A stretch of DNA of 64,000 nt from Procambarus clarkii (taxonomy: Eukaryota; Arthropoda; Malacostraca; Decapoda; Cambaridae). Of the stretch, positions 1 through 11,361 are shown piece after piece. A program made the translations under genes and the position numbers. The notes under the pieces were generated by a model, which saw only the letters and a list, made by a program, of their open reading frames with translations, was not told the origin of the DNA and ran no database searches. Position 1 is the first letter of the stretch. The number at the start of each line of letters is the position of its first letter. Location: the NCBI RefSeq assembly GCF_040958095.1, contig NC_091193.1, forward strand, positions 30,120,470 to 30,184,469, written 5' to 3'.

Positions 1-843
1 GTCATCGGCTTCCTCTTTGGGTTTTTCGGTGTTCAGTGCCTTGGTGCCTACCCGAGCCCTCACTCGATGTGTACACAGATGAGTCATCTCTCGGCTGGGG
101 CTCTGTGACCAGTGCTTACCAGGCCGGCTAGGGGCGTTGAGATCCGTCCTTCCGTCGACCTCACAGCACGGTGCGGGAGTTCGCGGCAGTGTAGTTTGCT
201 CTTGGGAGGATTCAGGTGGCCCGCGGATCGACGATTCGGCTCCATTCGGACTGCTCTCCGTGGGTTCATTGCGTGAACCGCGGGGGTTCGATGTGGTCCT
301 TGTCTCTTTGGGGTTGGTCACTTCGGGTGACTCGTCTGCTGAGTTCTCGGGGTTTAGCTCTCCTGGCAGTTCACGTACAGTGAGTGTCCAACGTCTTGGC
401 CGACACCCTGTCTTGCTTCGTTCCCCTCTACACGGAGTGGACGGTCGACGACGAGTCCTTCCATTGGCTTTGCCAGACGTTCGGTCGCCCCGAGGTGGAC
501 CTCTTCGTGTCGGCGTGGTCGCGGCGTCTTCCCGTGTATGCGGCGCCCTTCCCCCGATCGCGAGGCTGTCGGGGTCGATGCCTTTCGGCTAGACTGGTCG
601 AGGTGGGGGTTCCTGTATTTCCCTCAGTTCGGCTGTTGCTCCAGGTTCTGACTCCCTTAGAGACTTACCAGGGGAGAGTTGTCCTTCTGGCCCCTTGGTG
701 GCCGGCCCAGCCTTGGTTTCAGGCGCTGGTTGCTCGGTGTCCGAACCCGAGGGTTTTCCCGCGGCTCCGCCTCTTTCAGCATATCGGGCCAGTACGTCAC
801 GTGGCTGGTTCGATCTTCTCCTCGAGTCTTCACACATGGGTTT

Positions 844-1834
844 TTTGACTCGAGTTTATCATCATCTCTATGTTCATCAGGTGGCCTCCTTGTTGGTGTC
901 CCACCTGAGGGCTTCTTCTCAGCGGCAGTATGAAGTTTCCTGGCGGTCCCTCTGTTAATTTTTGCGTCTTCGTCGTGTTAGTTCCTTGTCTGTTAGGGTG
1001 GCCTTGTCCTTCCTCTCGTGGTTGTTTCAGGACCGTCATCTTATGCCTAACACTGTCGCCTCGTATTGTGCGGCGCTGGCGGAGCCGCTTCAGCTTGCCT
1101 TTGGTATCGATGTTATGTCTGCGCTGTTTCGCAAGCTGTCTCATGCATTACTTCACCTCCGGCCTGCTCATGCGCCGCCTGAGTCATCCTGGTCTTTGGA
1201 CCGAGTGCTCACCTTCCTTTCGTCTCCTCGTTTCGTTGTGGCCCCTTCAGTCCAAGATTGTTTCTCCAAGGCTCTTTTCTTGTTGGTATTAGCCTCTGGG
1301 GGTCGGGTAGGGGAGCTTCATGCTCTCTTCCGGCGCAGGGGTTTCTGCTCTTTTGGTCGTGGAGATGGTTTTGTTCGCTGGCAGCCGTCTCCTTCTTTTC
1401 TGGCGAAGAATGAGACTGCTGCGTTCCGGAGGGGTCCGTGGGTGGTTGATGCTTGGTTGGTCAGGCCGGGGGTACATGATGTTTTGTGTCCGGTTGCGGC
1501 GCTTCACCGTTATTTGCGCTCCACGGCTTCTGTGTCCAGGGACGCGCTTTGGGTTGATCCAGTTTCCCTTCTTCCCTGTTCGCGGGTTCGGGTCGTCCAG
1601 GTTGTCCATAGGGTTATTAAGTCCAGCCAGCCTGTGGTCTATCCCGGTGCCCATGACGTCTGGCTCTTGCTGCCGTCTTTGGGAATATATCTTGGTCTGA
1701 TATTCGGGCGCAGGGATTTTGGCGGTCGAACAGGGTCCTGGCTGCTCGTTACCTTGTGAATGTCCCTGGGCCCCATCGGGCCTGTGTTGCTTTGGGTCGG
1801 CGGTTGCAGCCAGTTGTCTCAGCTTCAAGTTGAG
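844..1834 (+). pseudogene. DIRS tyrosine recombinase remnant (copy A)
   Basis: The translated frames contain the phage-integrase-like fold of DIRS recombinases. An N-terminal core-binding part reads MPNTVASYCAALAEPLQLAF (from ~1043). Box I is LASGGRVGELHAL (catalytic Arg, near 1290-1320), followed by a variable strand-rich part. The H-x-x-R box survives only as HDVW near 1652, after which the frame is lost. The C-terminal Tyr box is still recognisable at the nucleotide level near 1740-1760. In the family this enzyme integrates a circular DNA intermediate. The frameshift and the lost HxxR arginine make this copy inactive. Confidence 0.75.
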
Positions 1835-1886
1835 GAGTGAGCGACAACCGCCTCCCGGGTAAGTCCCTCTTTTTTCCGTCTGTGGG

Positions 1887-1990
1887 TAGCTTGCTCCGGG
1901 GAGCCAACGCGGCTTCCCCCAGAAAATCAGCATTGAATGTAATGAAACACCATTTTCTGGGTGAGTCCCGGAGGCTCCCCGGCATTCCTC
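1887..1990 (+). repeat. DIRS internal complementary region (copy A)
   Basis: This block lies after the recombinase. Its first part (CTCCGGGGAGCC...TTCCCCCAGAAAA) is the reverse complement of the outer end of the left terminal repeat of sister copies. Its second part (CATTGAATGTAATGAAAC...TCCCGGAGGCTCCCCGG) is the reverse complement of the right terminus at 2430-2505. A junction of complements of both termini is the diagnostic DIRS internal complementary region, thought to template end completion and circularisation. Confidence 0.8.
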
Positions 1991-2021
1991 CCTCCCTCCG
2001 GTCAGCGTTTTTTTCACGTTT

Positions 2022-2512
2022 TTGATATCCAGGCTCAAGAACTGAGGTGTGGGTAGCCGGCGTGGAGGGTCTCGGGCTCCCCCTTTCCCCTCCCGGGGAG
2101 GGGGGAAGCTGCGCAGACAGCGCTGCGGCGACGTGTGATGTCACACTAGTTTGCTTGTTTTCTGTTGGGGAGTTCTATCCACTAGTTCGGCTTTTGGTAG
2201 CAATTTTAACCAGAATAGGTGTTTGTTTTGAGGCGCTTACCTTTCTGGGTGCCTGTTCTGGTCGATGGCAGACATAGAATGCTTCCAACCACACGGGGGC
2301 TTCTATAGGCCATTGCTCCCCTTGCCTCTCTGAGGGGGCCCGGTTCTGGCCATGGTCCCCGGTAGGCCTAAGAACTCCATCACATGACTGATGGCAAAGT
2401 CTGACATTAGCATATCAGCCTGGAAAAGCTCCGGGGAGCCTCTGGGACTCACCCAGAAAATGGCGTTTCATTACATTCAACGCTGGTTTTTTTCATCAAA
2501 ATTGGGGTCGTA
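2022..2512 (+). repeat. DIRS right inverted terminal repeat (copy A)
   Basis: This is the reverse complement of the left terminal repeats found at 5362-5790, 20521-20955, 27488-27930 and 45472-45930. Landmarks in order are a C/G-rich palindrome near 2085-2110, CCAGAATAGGTGTTTGTTTTG near 2210, GGTCGATGGCAGACATAGAA near 2261, and the terminal block CACCCAGAAAATGGCGTTTC near 2450 followed by CATTCAACGCTGG and a T-run. Confidence 0.8.
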
Positions 2513-2673
2513 AGTATAAATTCGTAATTCGTAAGTTGTAAGTTGAAGTGCCACTGTTCTGTAATTCGATGACCTGAATTACTTATTTCAGTTTTTGTTT
2601 GTTTTCATTGCTAAATTATGCATTTTGATTAATAAAAGTTGTGTATGAACACATATGATAAGATGGTTGTAAT

Positions 2674-2692
2674 GATTCTTTAATGTTTGCAG
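2674..2692 (+). other. Probable 3' splice site before the first coding exon
   Basis: A T-rich stretch ending in TTTGCAG immediately precedes 2693. No in-frame coding sequence is evident upstream of the ATG at 2815, so the exon probably carries about 122 bases of 5' untranslated sequence joined to an upstream non-coding exon. Alternatively the transcript may start locally; a TATATAAG at 2715-2722 lies downstream of this site and would give a short leader. Confidence 0.45.
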
Positions 2693-2814
2693 ATTGACAA
2701 TGGAATGCGCAGTATATAAGGAACAAAGTCTCAACTGTCAACCAGCAAACACTTACACTAAATTGTCCTCATATCAATTAAAATTACAAAGGAGGAAGCC
2801 AAAAGAAGAGTAAC

Positions 2815-4930
2815 ATGGAAGATAAAATTGAAGATAATGCAGGGATGGGGACAAAACCTCAAGTGAAAGACCTTTTAGCACACATGGACCCTATGATATA
2901 TCTAGCAGGAACTGCTGACAATACCTCAGAAATGTTGTTATACCTTTCTGACATGGATCCTGCATTTCACAAGTTGCTGCTGGTCAAAAGTTTGAGAAAA
3001 GGAATGCGGGAGGAACTTAGTGCAGTTATAGAGGGACTTGTTGAAGATTACCTGAAGGAACATAAAGGAAAAATGCGATCTGAGAACCCAGTTGATTTCT
3101 TATTGGAAAAAGTTGTATCTGAAGAAAAATTTAATGATTTTTTGAAAAATGTTAAGTTAAGCTTGGAAAGTTCAGTGCAAGACATTACTAATCATTTTGA
3201 TGATGAAATAGTGACAGGAATGTTTGCAAATTATGAAGAAACCACATACGCTAGCCCAAATAACTCAAATGAGTCTTCTTTAAATTCCTCATTAAATCAA
3301 TCTGGACTCTTATTTTTGCACCCAGCACAATATCATAACATAGCCAAATGTCTTCAAAGCAGAAAAGATAGAGAAGCTTGCAATGATTCCTTAAATATCT
3401 TGCTAGCAGTAACACCTTGCGAGCCAGTGATGCAGGATTGTTGGTGTGACTTAAAGAAAGGGCTAAGAGAATGCCTGTTTGATGACACACCAGAAATATT
3501 TGACAAAGCCTTGAAGGTACATTGTAAACTTCTAACATCTCAAGTACATAATGCAGTAAAAGAGGCATATTTAAATCTTTTGGGTGCTGTTGCTGGCTTT
3601 TACATGTCTAAGCGGTTTCTTTCAAAAATTCCATTAAAGGGAGAAAATATTAATTTGAACTCGTGTGCAAACATTATTAGACTCTTAAAAATCTTAATTG
3701 ACTTTCAAAAAGAACTACCTCTTCTTTGGATAAGATATCCGGAAAGATTTGTTGATGATATGGTTGAAGCCACATTTAACTTATTAGGTTTAAATCTTTC
3801 CATCAAGGATAATAAACAGATGACAGTACTGGATATGTATTCTGTAATTGACCCCCAAGCTTCATGGCTAAGAAAGTGGGTACATGGGCAGTGGGGAAGA
3901 AGCAAAACGTTTTCTGCAATGAGAAGTAACTCAATGGTACTTCTCCACTCTGTGTCATTTTGCATTAAACACTTGGAAAATGTGACAGAAATTTCACAAG
4001 TAGACACTAGAGAGATAATTAGTTCTAGCCTTGTATCTCATTTAAGATTTGTCCATAGTATTAATGTAATCATGGCAGTCCTGGAATATTCTGATGGAAG
4101 GAAACTCTTTCCTGTGAATGTTCCTTCCAAAGAAGAGCTGGTGACCATGCAAGGAATAATTCAAACTCTTATCAGAGCAGTTAACTGCAATATATCTGAA
4201 ATAATAAATATAGAAGTAAGTAGTCTGTTAAACAAGTTCTGTTCACATGATGAAATGAAAAGTTGGATTTTATGTGATGCTGGAGTTGTAGAGTTACTTC
4301 TTCAAGAAGTGAGCAATTTTGATAACCTCCCACAACAGAAAAAAGATTTGAAAGGAGATTTAGAAAAAATGATTCCATCAAGTTATATTAAGGCTGTCCT
4401 TGTTATTCTGGATACCATTTTAGCAACTCACATTGGACAAAAGTACATCTTACTAGGAAGGAAGAGGAAATCCAGTTCCAAATCTGGCTTGTCTGGGATT
4501 ATTAGCAGCCCAGCACATGAAGTGATGAATTTGGTTTTACACATATTGAGAAGTAAACATGCCAGCTCAGATTTAAAAAGGATTTCAATCAGTGTCTGCT
4601 GCAACTTGCTTGCCTCACCGATAGGCATGCACATGTGTGCTAAACATCCTCTCATAGAAAGTGTGATTGAACACCTCAAGAATAAAAATAAATCGGTTTC
4701 AACAGAAAAAATCTCACTTGGGATTGATCCAAGAACAAGTGAGTTACTTCATCTTAGCGTTCCACAGTCACTGCCTCTGCTGACTACACTGTTGCTGTCG
4801 TATAAAGGATTCTTTCTCTTGGAGAGTGAAGGAGTGTTACCTTTGGCACTAACACAGGTTTTGCCAGAGATGGCCAGAAAGGGCACCCTGAATGCCAAAA
4901 TTCTTGCAAGTGTTTGCTGCTCACCACAAG
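2815..4930 (+). CDS. TBC1D32: TBC1D32/broad-minded-like protein, first coding exon (partial gene)
   Basis: A single open exon encodes about 705 residues before the donor at 4931. The acidic N-terminus is followed by a helical, armadillo-like region without transmembrane segments. Recognisable family features are a motif reading LWIRYPERFVDDMVEATFNL (residues ~304-323), a W-rich stretch WLRKWVHGQWGRSK (~351-364) and FVHSINVIMAVLEYSDGRKL (~412-431) followed by FPV. I recognise these as the N-terminal half of TBC1D32/BROMI, a protein required for ciliary structure and Hedgehog signalling; the TBC-like domain is C-terminal and not in this exon. The start ATG has a purine at -3 and G at +4. Translation past 4930 gives only MQLYLS and a stop, as expected for intron read-through. 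Codon use is AT-rich, unlike the GC-rich DIRS sequence on both sides. The family call is from pattern memory. Confidence 0.75.
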
Positions 4931-4953
4931 GTATGCAATTATATCTATCATGA

Positions 4954-5361
4954 ATTTGAGTTTTATCAATATTTATGAGCTGTCTCATGTGGTGGCTTCC
5001 TAAGGCAAGATTCCACTTTAATATAAACTGGAATAATGAATAGATGGGTAGAACAAAGTTTAGGCACAAACACTGCGGAGATTTGTTATCATCCCAATTA
5101 GGTCATATAATGAGCTAGGGAGGCACTGGAATTAAAATAAAGTGTTCATAAATATCGTTACATCTATCACCGACCAGCTATCTTGGGGCCAAGATGGCTG
5201 GTCGGCAGAAACTAACATCAATCACAGCTTTAAGTTCTTTATTACAAACACTTGTGCTATGACATTTACTAGGAAACATATCATCCACCATCTACCCTGG
5301 CCCATGTATGGAAGTCAAGTTGTATACATATTAGGAGTATGCAAAAGTTTTAGGGATGGTT
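4954..5361. other. Intronic sequence, no gene seen
   Basis: This AT-rich sequence lies between the read-through stop and DIRS copy B. It holds ACCAGCTATCTTGGGGCCAAGATGGCTGGTCGG at 5172-5204, an imperfect inverted repeat, and otherwise nothing I can assign. Confidence 0.4.
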
Positions 5362-5790
5362 TTTGTGGAAAGCCCTTTCAGCTCCCCGGAGCTATACCAA
5401 GCTGATGTTTATATATTAGACCGTGGCAATAGTCATTCGACGGAGTTCTTAACCTACTGGGAACCACAAGCCAGAACCTGACCCCCCTCAGTGAGGCATG
5501 AGGAGCAATTGTCTATGGACACCCCCCATATAGTTGGGAGCTGTCTATGTCTGCCATCTACCTGGTCAGGCACCAGAAAGGCAGGAATCCCAAAACAAAC
5601 TACAGCTGGTTAAAAATTGCAAACCGAAAACCGAACGAGCAGGCAGAACTCCCCCATCAGAAAACAAGCATGACATCACCACAGCTGCTGCACTGCTGTC
5701 TGCGCAGTTCCCCCCTCCTCGGGAGGGGGAAGGGGGAGCCCCAGACCTCCTGTGCCAGCTACCCAACCCCAGTTCTGAGGCTGTCGTGTA
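5362..5790 (+). repeat. DIRS left inverted terminal repeat (copy B)
   Basis: The order of landmarks is opposite to the right repeats: CAGCTCCCCGGAGCT near 5381, GGGAACCACAAGCCAGAACC near 5459, TCTGCCATCTACCTGGTCAG near 5549, AAAACAAAC near 5592, and the C/G palindrome CTCCTCGGGAGGGGGAAGGG near 5713. It is the reverse complement of the block at 9731-10083, with moderate divergence. Confidence 0.75.
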
Positions 5791-6406
5791 GAGTGGTGGT
5801 CGATCGACTCTGGCTCCAATCCTTGAGCAGTGCTGTGCTTTGTGGTGTTGTGCTGCGGTGTGGTGGTGTGCGAGCCAGGAGTAATTCCAGATATATTGAG
5901 GCTGCATGTGCCTAGGGTCACATTCTGTAGGTGCCCTGTAAGTACTGCCCTGGCAGTTTAGAGTTACCTTCCACAAACTGTTCAGGGGACTCCCTCCACA
6001 GAGTTCTTTTCCTGCTCGGTGATTGCTCGCCCTTGAGGTCAGCTGGGGTTTTTCCTACCACTGTTTGGCCTTGGGTAGGAGGTAGCCTCGTCGCTGACTG
6101 GGGCGCAAGGTATTGTGCAGCTGTCTTATATTATGCATAGAGGCCGGTTCTATTCCTGCTGGAGGTGTACTTTTGCGGGGTGTTTCTCTTCTTGTGTTTC
6201 TTTGTTTTTGTTTTGCCTGATGGGGGGCAGGGTCTGCCTAGTGTGGCTGTAAAACCTCTTGTGTTATTTTGCTGGCCCTCCACTAGGTCCTCATGATTGC
6301 ACATGTCACAGGGGTTAATCTTTTGTTTGTTTGTTTGGTAGTTCTGGGATAACAAGTTAACATTACCTTGCCTGGGCTTCTCTTAGCAGTCAGTCTGAGG
6401 GCCTTA

Positions 6407-6558
6407 CCTTGAGGTTACCTTGAGGTGCTTCCGGGGCTTAGCGTCCCCACGGCCCAGTCGTTGACCAGGCCTCCTGGTTGCCGGACTGATCAACCAGGCT
6501 GTTGGACGCGGCTGCTCGCAGCCTGACGTATGAGTCACAGCCTGGTTGATCAGGTATC
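6407..6558 (-). mobile_element. 5'-truncated LINE tail inserted in DIRS B
   Basis: On the minus strand this reads ACCTGATCAACCAGGCTGTG, then the coding tail, then GGCCTGGTCAACGACTGGGC, ending in the tandem 3' unit CTCAAGGTAAC. The same 3' end occurs at 16483-18079, 29920-30139 and 42135-42438. Only about 150 bases were copied, as expected of abortive target-primed reverse transcription. DIRS sequence resumes on both sides (compare 21540-21560). Confidence 0.85.
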
Positions 6559-6596
6559 CTTTGGAGGCCCTGGAAACCCCCGTTAGGGTTCTTTGG

Positions 6597-9500
6597 TCCA
6601 GTGGATGTGTCCTCTGAGTTCCATCTTGCTTCGTGCGAGTTTGAAGGTTGCTCTGTCCCCTTGTCTCAGGGTGACACTCACCGTCTTTGCCCCCATCATT
6701 CTGCCTGTTGGGTCAATGACACCTTTGACTCGAAGTCCTGCGAGTGGTGTTCCTTGCTTGTACTCCAGTTTACCCAATCCTCTGATACTGATATTCGGGA
6801 GCAAGCAGCTTCTGCATTGCATGCGAGGTTTAGGTTGCTACAATGAGTTAGGTTGGTTGCCTTTCCGGATGCCCCGTGGCTGCCCTGCTTAAGTTATAGT
6901 GACCCGGACTTGGGAAAGTTAGTCTCCTTGACTTTAGTTTCGTCCATGCCACCTTGTCCTTTCCCTGTTGTGGTTCATTCTGCTCCCCTTCCCCTGCTCC
7001 CGACTCCCAAAATGTCTGCGGGTTTCAGAGTCGGGGAAGGGCTTTCTTGGTGGTGAGACATGGGAGGGCTTTGGGGACTGCCCCTTATGGATTGGCGGCA
7101 GAGGCCTTCGAGCCTGTTCCTCCTGCCGGGGCTTTTGAGTCGGGCCAGCAGATGTCCCTTTTCCCTGCTTTTCCAGTGAACTCTTCCCTTTCTCAAGAGG
7201 CAGAGGGTTTGGAGGATGGCTTTGTCCCGGGTCCTGACATGGAGGATCCCGGGGCTGGGGAGTGGACTTGGGGGGGGGGGGCTTGGGCCCCATTTGATCC
7301 TGCTTGGGTGTTGGTACCCTTGGCGCGGGGCTTGTTGTTACAGGGGGAGGGGTTTCCCTATTCCCTCCCCCCTCCCTGTGTGAGTTTGATATGGGTTTGG
7401 CTCCTCCTCGGATTCGATTCTAGGTTCCCTTGGGTTCCTTGGTTCCTTCCTTCCGGAGGTTTTTGGCTTCCCACATCCCGTCTTGGAAGGTGTGGGAGGC
7501 CTTTGCGGCTTACCTCTTGTGAGACCCGGATTACACCTTGATAATGGATCCTCCTCCTTTTTTTAATTTGGCTCCTCTTTTCCTTACTGGGTGCATTATG
7601 GAGTGCTGAAGTCTTCCTGGCTGGCAGACTGCCTGTTGTGTGTTTTGTTGGGGGGCGGGGGGGTGTAGCATGCGTTATTTCAGACACTCATGCTTGAATG
7701 GCGGGAGTTGACTAAGATTGTTCAGGTTTACCTGAGGGGCGAGTTGGAGTGCCTCAATGCATGCTTGATTTCCCCTGTGTTTCCTCACGATGTCGGCTAG
7801 GTGCAGCTTCACGTGCAGGTTCCCTCCCTTTTGGCGTCTCTGGTCGCTGAGGATTTGTGCGCCCGTTGACATTTGGCTTTGGTCTTGCGTTTCTTTTCCC
7901 TGCTGGAGCTGTTTTCGGACTGGCGTGAGGATGTGGAGGAGCTGGGTTATGGGCCAGCGTCCGTTGCTCTTGCCTCGGCAGCTCGGGTGTCGGCTGCCTT
8001 GTTGAAGTTGTTTGCGCCGATTCTGAAGGAAGCAGTGTCTCTTTTCTTTGCTTCTCGCCTCGCGTGCCGACAGGCGGTGCTTGTCCACTTTTTGGAACCT
8101 TCTTGGGCCCTGGTTCTTAAATTTTCATCGCCTTATTGTCCGTTGCTGTTTGCAGAGTCTGCGGTGGTGCATTTTCTGCAGGCAGCTTTGTCTAGTTGCC
8201 GGGGGATATCGGACTTGTTGGTTCTCCGGGGGGGGGGGGGGGCCATGAGGGTCCTGCTTGGAAGGTTTGTGCCAGGGCTCGGGATTCTTTTGATCGCTGT
8301 AAGCCAGTGGTGCTGGATTTGGGGCTGGCCCTTCTTGCGGAGCCGCCGGCGTCTGGTTGGTGCAGTAATCGCTCTGAGCATCTGTCGGGCTCTCGTAAGG
8401 GTAGTCAGCCTTTTTGCAGTTGGCCAACGAGCCTTTCCCTTGGGGAAAAGGCTTGTGCTGTTAGCTCTCGCCTGGTCCCACAATTCGTGGGTGTTTTGGG
8501 TTGTTTCCTCCAGCCTGCGGTGGCATTGGGTGGTTCCTCCTCCTTTGGGGGTGGTTTGGGACTGGTGGGGCAGGCCTCTTTCCCTGCGCTCTATTGGGTC
8601 ATCCTGGAGTGGGTACACTTTGGCGTGGTCAAAACGACGACGTCCCTTAGGCGGGTTCCTCGCCTGTTTCCAGTTATAAAATGGATCCTGTGTGGATCTG
8701 AGGTTTATTTTGGACTTGTTCCATCTGAACCCCTGGGTCTTTTACCCCTCCTTTCAGGTGACAACTCTACCCCAGGTTCAGCTGCTTTTGTAGCTTTTTG
8801 TAGCTGGGTGCTAGGATGGTGTCCCTAGATCTTCGGGATGCATATTGGCACATCTTGATTCATCCGGAGTTCAGGGACTGGCTCAGTTTTGTCGTGGAGA
8901 AGCACGCTTACTGCTTTCATTGCCTTCCATTCAGCTTGAATCTGGCATCTCACATTTTTTAACTCGCCCTACCCTGGTCGTGGTGACCTGTTTGCGTCTG
9001 TTCGGGGTTCGGGTTCTGGCTTACCTCGACGACTTGCTGGTCTGGGCTTCCAGCTGGTCCGCGTGTCTGCTCGCCAGGGATTTGGCTCTTTCCCAGCTCA
9101 CCGGGTTCGGGTTCTTGGTTAACTGGAGGAAGTCCCAATTTGTTCCCTCTCAGGTTTAGACTTGGCTGGGTCTTGTGTAGGACTCTCGGACTGCTTCCTT
9201 GTCTCTCCCTCCCATGGTGTGGCTGCGGCTGAGGTCCCACCTTCGGCTATTTTTGGGAGGCACCCAGGTCACTCATTGGTTGTATGAGCAACTGTGCGGA
9301 AGTCTGAACTTTGCTGTGCTGGTGTACCCGTTGGGTCAGATCTTGCTTTGGCCGCTGTTCTGGTTCCTTCAGGGACGTCCCTTCCGCTGCTCTCGCGATT
9401 GCTGAGTTCGGACCCTGGGGGTCTTGCGTCAGCTGCTGCATCACTGGCGTTCTCTTCAGGTTTTTCGGGATTCGGTGTGGTGGCGCCTACTTGAGCCCTA

Positions 9501-9650
9501 GCTCGATGTGTTCACGGATGCAAAATCTCTTGACGAGTTTTGTGACCAGTACTCACCTGACCGGCCAGGATCGGTGCATCCATCCTTATGGGCTCACAGC
9601 ATGGTTCACGGCGGTGTGGCTTTCGCTTCAGAGGGTTCGCATCCCTCTGA
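6597..9650 (+). pseudogene. DIRS gag-like, RT and RNase H regions (copy B)
   Basis: The gag-like start encodes a Cys/His-rich block (CEFEGCSVPLSQGDTHRLC, then HHSACW and SCEWC; 6630-6750) shared with copies E, F and I. A Pro/Gly-rich section follows, then a conserved helix region reading LLKLFAPILKEA near 8002. RT motifs include a stretch equivalent to LDLRDAYWH near 8826, FGVRVLAYLDDLLVWASSW near 9002-9058 (the YLDD catalytic box) and GFGFLVNWRKSQFV near 9103. RNase H begins with VFTDAKSLDEF near 9510. Stops and frame changes occur between all of these. Confidence 0.75.
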
Positions 9651-9730
9651 AGAGAAAGGGATGCGAACTCTTTCGAGACCCTTTCTTTGGTACGAAACTA
9701 ATGCATAATGTAGATGAGGCCACATTATGC
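9626..9730. repeat. Stacked inverted repeats at a DIRS deletion junction
   Basis: Four overlapping stem-loops sit exactly where RNase H sequence is lost. CTTCAGAGGG (9626-9635) pairs with CCCTCTGAAG (9643-9652). TTCGCATCCCT (9636-9646) pairs with AGGGATGCGAA (9657-9667). TTTCG (9671-9675) pairs with CGAAA near 9693-9697. GCATAATGT (9703-9711) pairs with ACATTATGC (9722-9730). None of the segment after 9642 is found at this place in sister copies. It looks like filler copied back from nearby sequence during break repair (inference). Confidence 0.7.
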
Positions 9731-10083
9731 CTGTACCACGTTTTCTGTTGGGGAGTTCTGTTCACTACTTCGGCTTTCAGTAACAATATTTTAACCAGAA
9801 TAGGGGTTTGTTTTGGGGTGCTTACCCTTTTGGGTGCCTGACCTGGTCGATGGCAGATATAGAATGCTTCCAACCACACAGAGGTTTCTATAGGCCATTG
9901 CTCCTCGTGCCTCAATGACGGGGTCAGGCTTTGGCTTGTGGTCCCCGGTAGGCCTAGAACTCCATGTGCATTGACTGATGCCAGCGTCTAATACATTCAT
10001 ATCAGCCCAGTTACTTCTGGGGAGCCTCTGGGTCTCGCCCAGAAAATGGCGTTTTTCATTATATTCAACGCTGGTTTTTTTTA
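9731..10083 (+). repeat. DIRS right inverted terminal repeat (copy B)
   Basis: It holds the same landmarks as copy A: ACCAGAATAGGGGTTTGTTT (9794), GGTCGATGGCAGATATAGAA (9844), GGTCCCCGGTAGGC (9940), and the terminal CAGAAAATGGCGTTT block (10040) with CATTCAACGCTGG (~10063-10072) before a T-run. The inner part with the C/G palindrome is missing, which puts the deletion breakpoint inside this repeat. Confidence 0.75.
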
Positions 10084-11361
10084 TGCCTCTCGTAGGTATC
10101 CCATGTTCTTTATCTGTGCATCAAGGTCTCCAGCTTACTCAAAGTCTTGTTGCATATGTCTGGAATTTTTACATTTCTTTTTTACATTACATTACATTTA
10201 TAGTTTACATTTACATTTTACATTTACATATACATTTTACGTTTCTCCATTTTCACTCCTGGTTTAACCTGTTTAAATTGGACTATGGTTGTTTTATGTA
10301 TTTGCCAGCTCTGCCCTTGCCAATTCATTGTCTTAACACTTTACACCAAACTGGCCTGCATCTCGGCTCGGGAATTTTGTATTTTTTAACAAACTCAGAG
10401 TTTATACAGTGTATGTGAAAACTGGTGCTCATAATTACAAGATTGTCATGACCTTTATTAGCTTCAGTAGTGTACACAGTTCCTCCAATGTCCCCATTGA
10501 AATCCCTACTAGCTCTCAAGCGTGTAGGAAAGCCTCACTCTCCCAGCCTTTGTCGAGTCATCTCAGAGTAAGTGCTTTTGGGTATGGTCGAAATTATTTC
10601 ATCTCTTCAGTGGGTTTCCCGTGTGGGGAAATCTGGTTCTAGTTTAATACTAATAATGTATAATTTTATGAATGCAAAATAATATATAATTCAAAGATAG
10701 CTCAAAGGACCAGAATTCTATTCTAAATGAGAGAACCAGTGACTTATGGATCTCTATGATCTCTATGCAATAAATTCTATTATTCTATTATGCAGTGAAC
10801 TGTAAAATTCTATACATTCTAGAACCATCTTCCCATGACACATTTTGGGGGGTCTTCTATGAGGTTAGTCTACGTGATACATATATAATAATTGTATACA
10901 TGATAATGATGATAAAATGCACACACACACAGATTATATTGATTAGTAAATTGTAATGCGAAAATACTACTGCATACTAAAGATCAAATAATATGTAATC
11001 AATATGCAATATAGTATGTATTGACTCTCACAACTGAGAGAGAACTATCTACAATAAGAACTAATTAAATCTCAGCTGTGACAGAGGAACGTAGTTGGCG
11101 TCCAATCTCTACAACAGTGTGTAATCAGCCCTGAGATAGTGATCTTGTGAACACGTGAGCATACGGACAGTCACACGCCTCCTCAGTTGTCTTGCACACC
11201 GTGCTCCAATAATTAAATTCCATAATTTCCGCTCCAAACTAGTATTTACACAAATGCAAGAGCTAAATATTTGGAGGGGGGTGGAAACAGCACTTACATG
11301 GGGGTTTATTTTATCGCCTACAGCGTCATGACAGGGTATCTACATTAGCAAAATATTCAAG
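10084..11361. other. AT-rich intronic stretch, no gene or element identified
   Basis: The stretch contains an ACATT/TTTACA-type low-complexity tract at about 10178-10245, a short (AC)n at 10919-10931 and scattered AT-rich sequence. I see no coding, tRNA-like or terminal-repeat signatures. Confidence 0.4.

Larger units (their letters stand above)
1..2512 (+). mobile_element. DIRS-like retrotransposon copy A (3' portion)
   Basis: The window opens inside the RNase H region of a DIRS-type element. It continues through the RNase H-recombinase linker (a run reading VDLFVSAWSRRLPVY near 498-540), the tyrosine recombinase, an internal complementary region and the right inverted terminal repeat. The element ends in a T-run near 2505-2512, just 180 bases before the host exon. 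The same segments recur in the same order in the copies at 20521-27487 and 27488-42740, which fixes the boundaries. Reading frames are interrupted, so this is a relic. The 5' part lies outside the window. Confidence 0.85.
5362..10083 (+). mobile_element. DIRS-like retrotransposon copy B, recombinase deleted
   Basis: The copy runs from a left inverted terminal repeat through gag-like, RT and RNase H regions. It then jumps at about 9650-9730 directly into the right terminal repeat, so the linker, recombinase and internal complementary region are missing. A short LINE tail is inserted in antisense at 6407-6558. Several G-runs of nine or more (7269-7279, 8229-8242) and frameshifts break the ORFs. 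Without the recombinase this copy could move only if supplied in trans. Confidence 0.85.

Noticed and set aside
1-2512. LTR retrotransposon (gypsy/copia)
   Set aside because: There are no direct LTRs, protease or DDE integrase; inverted terminal repeats, an internal complementary region and a tyrosine recombinase point to DIRS.
5142-5405. Small gene upstream of DIRS B
   Set aside because: The frame overlaps the DIRS left terminal repeat and has no recognisable motif.
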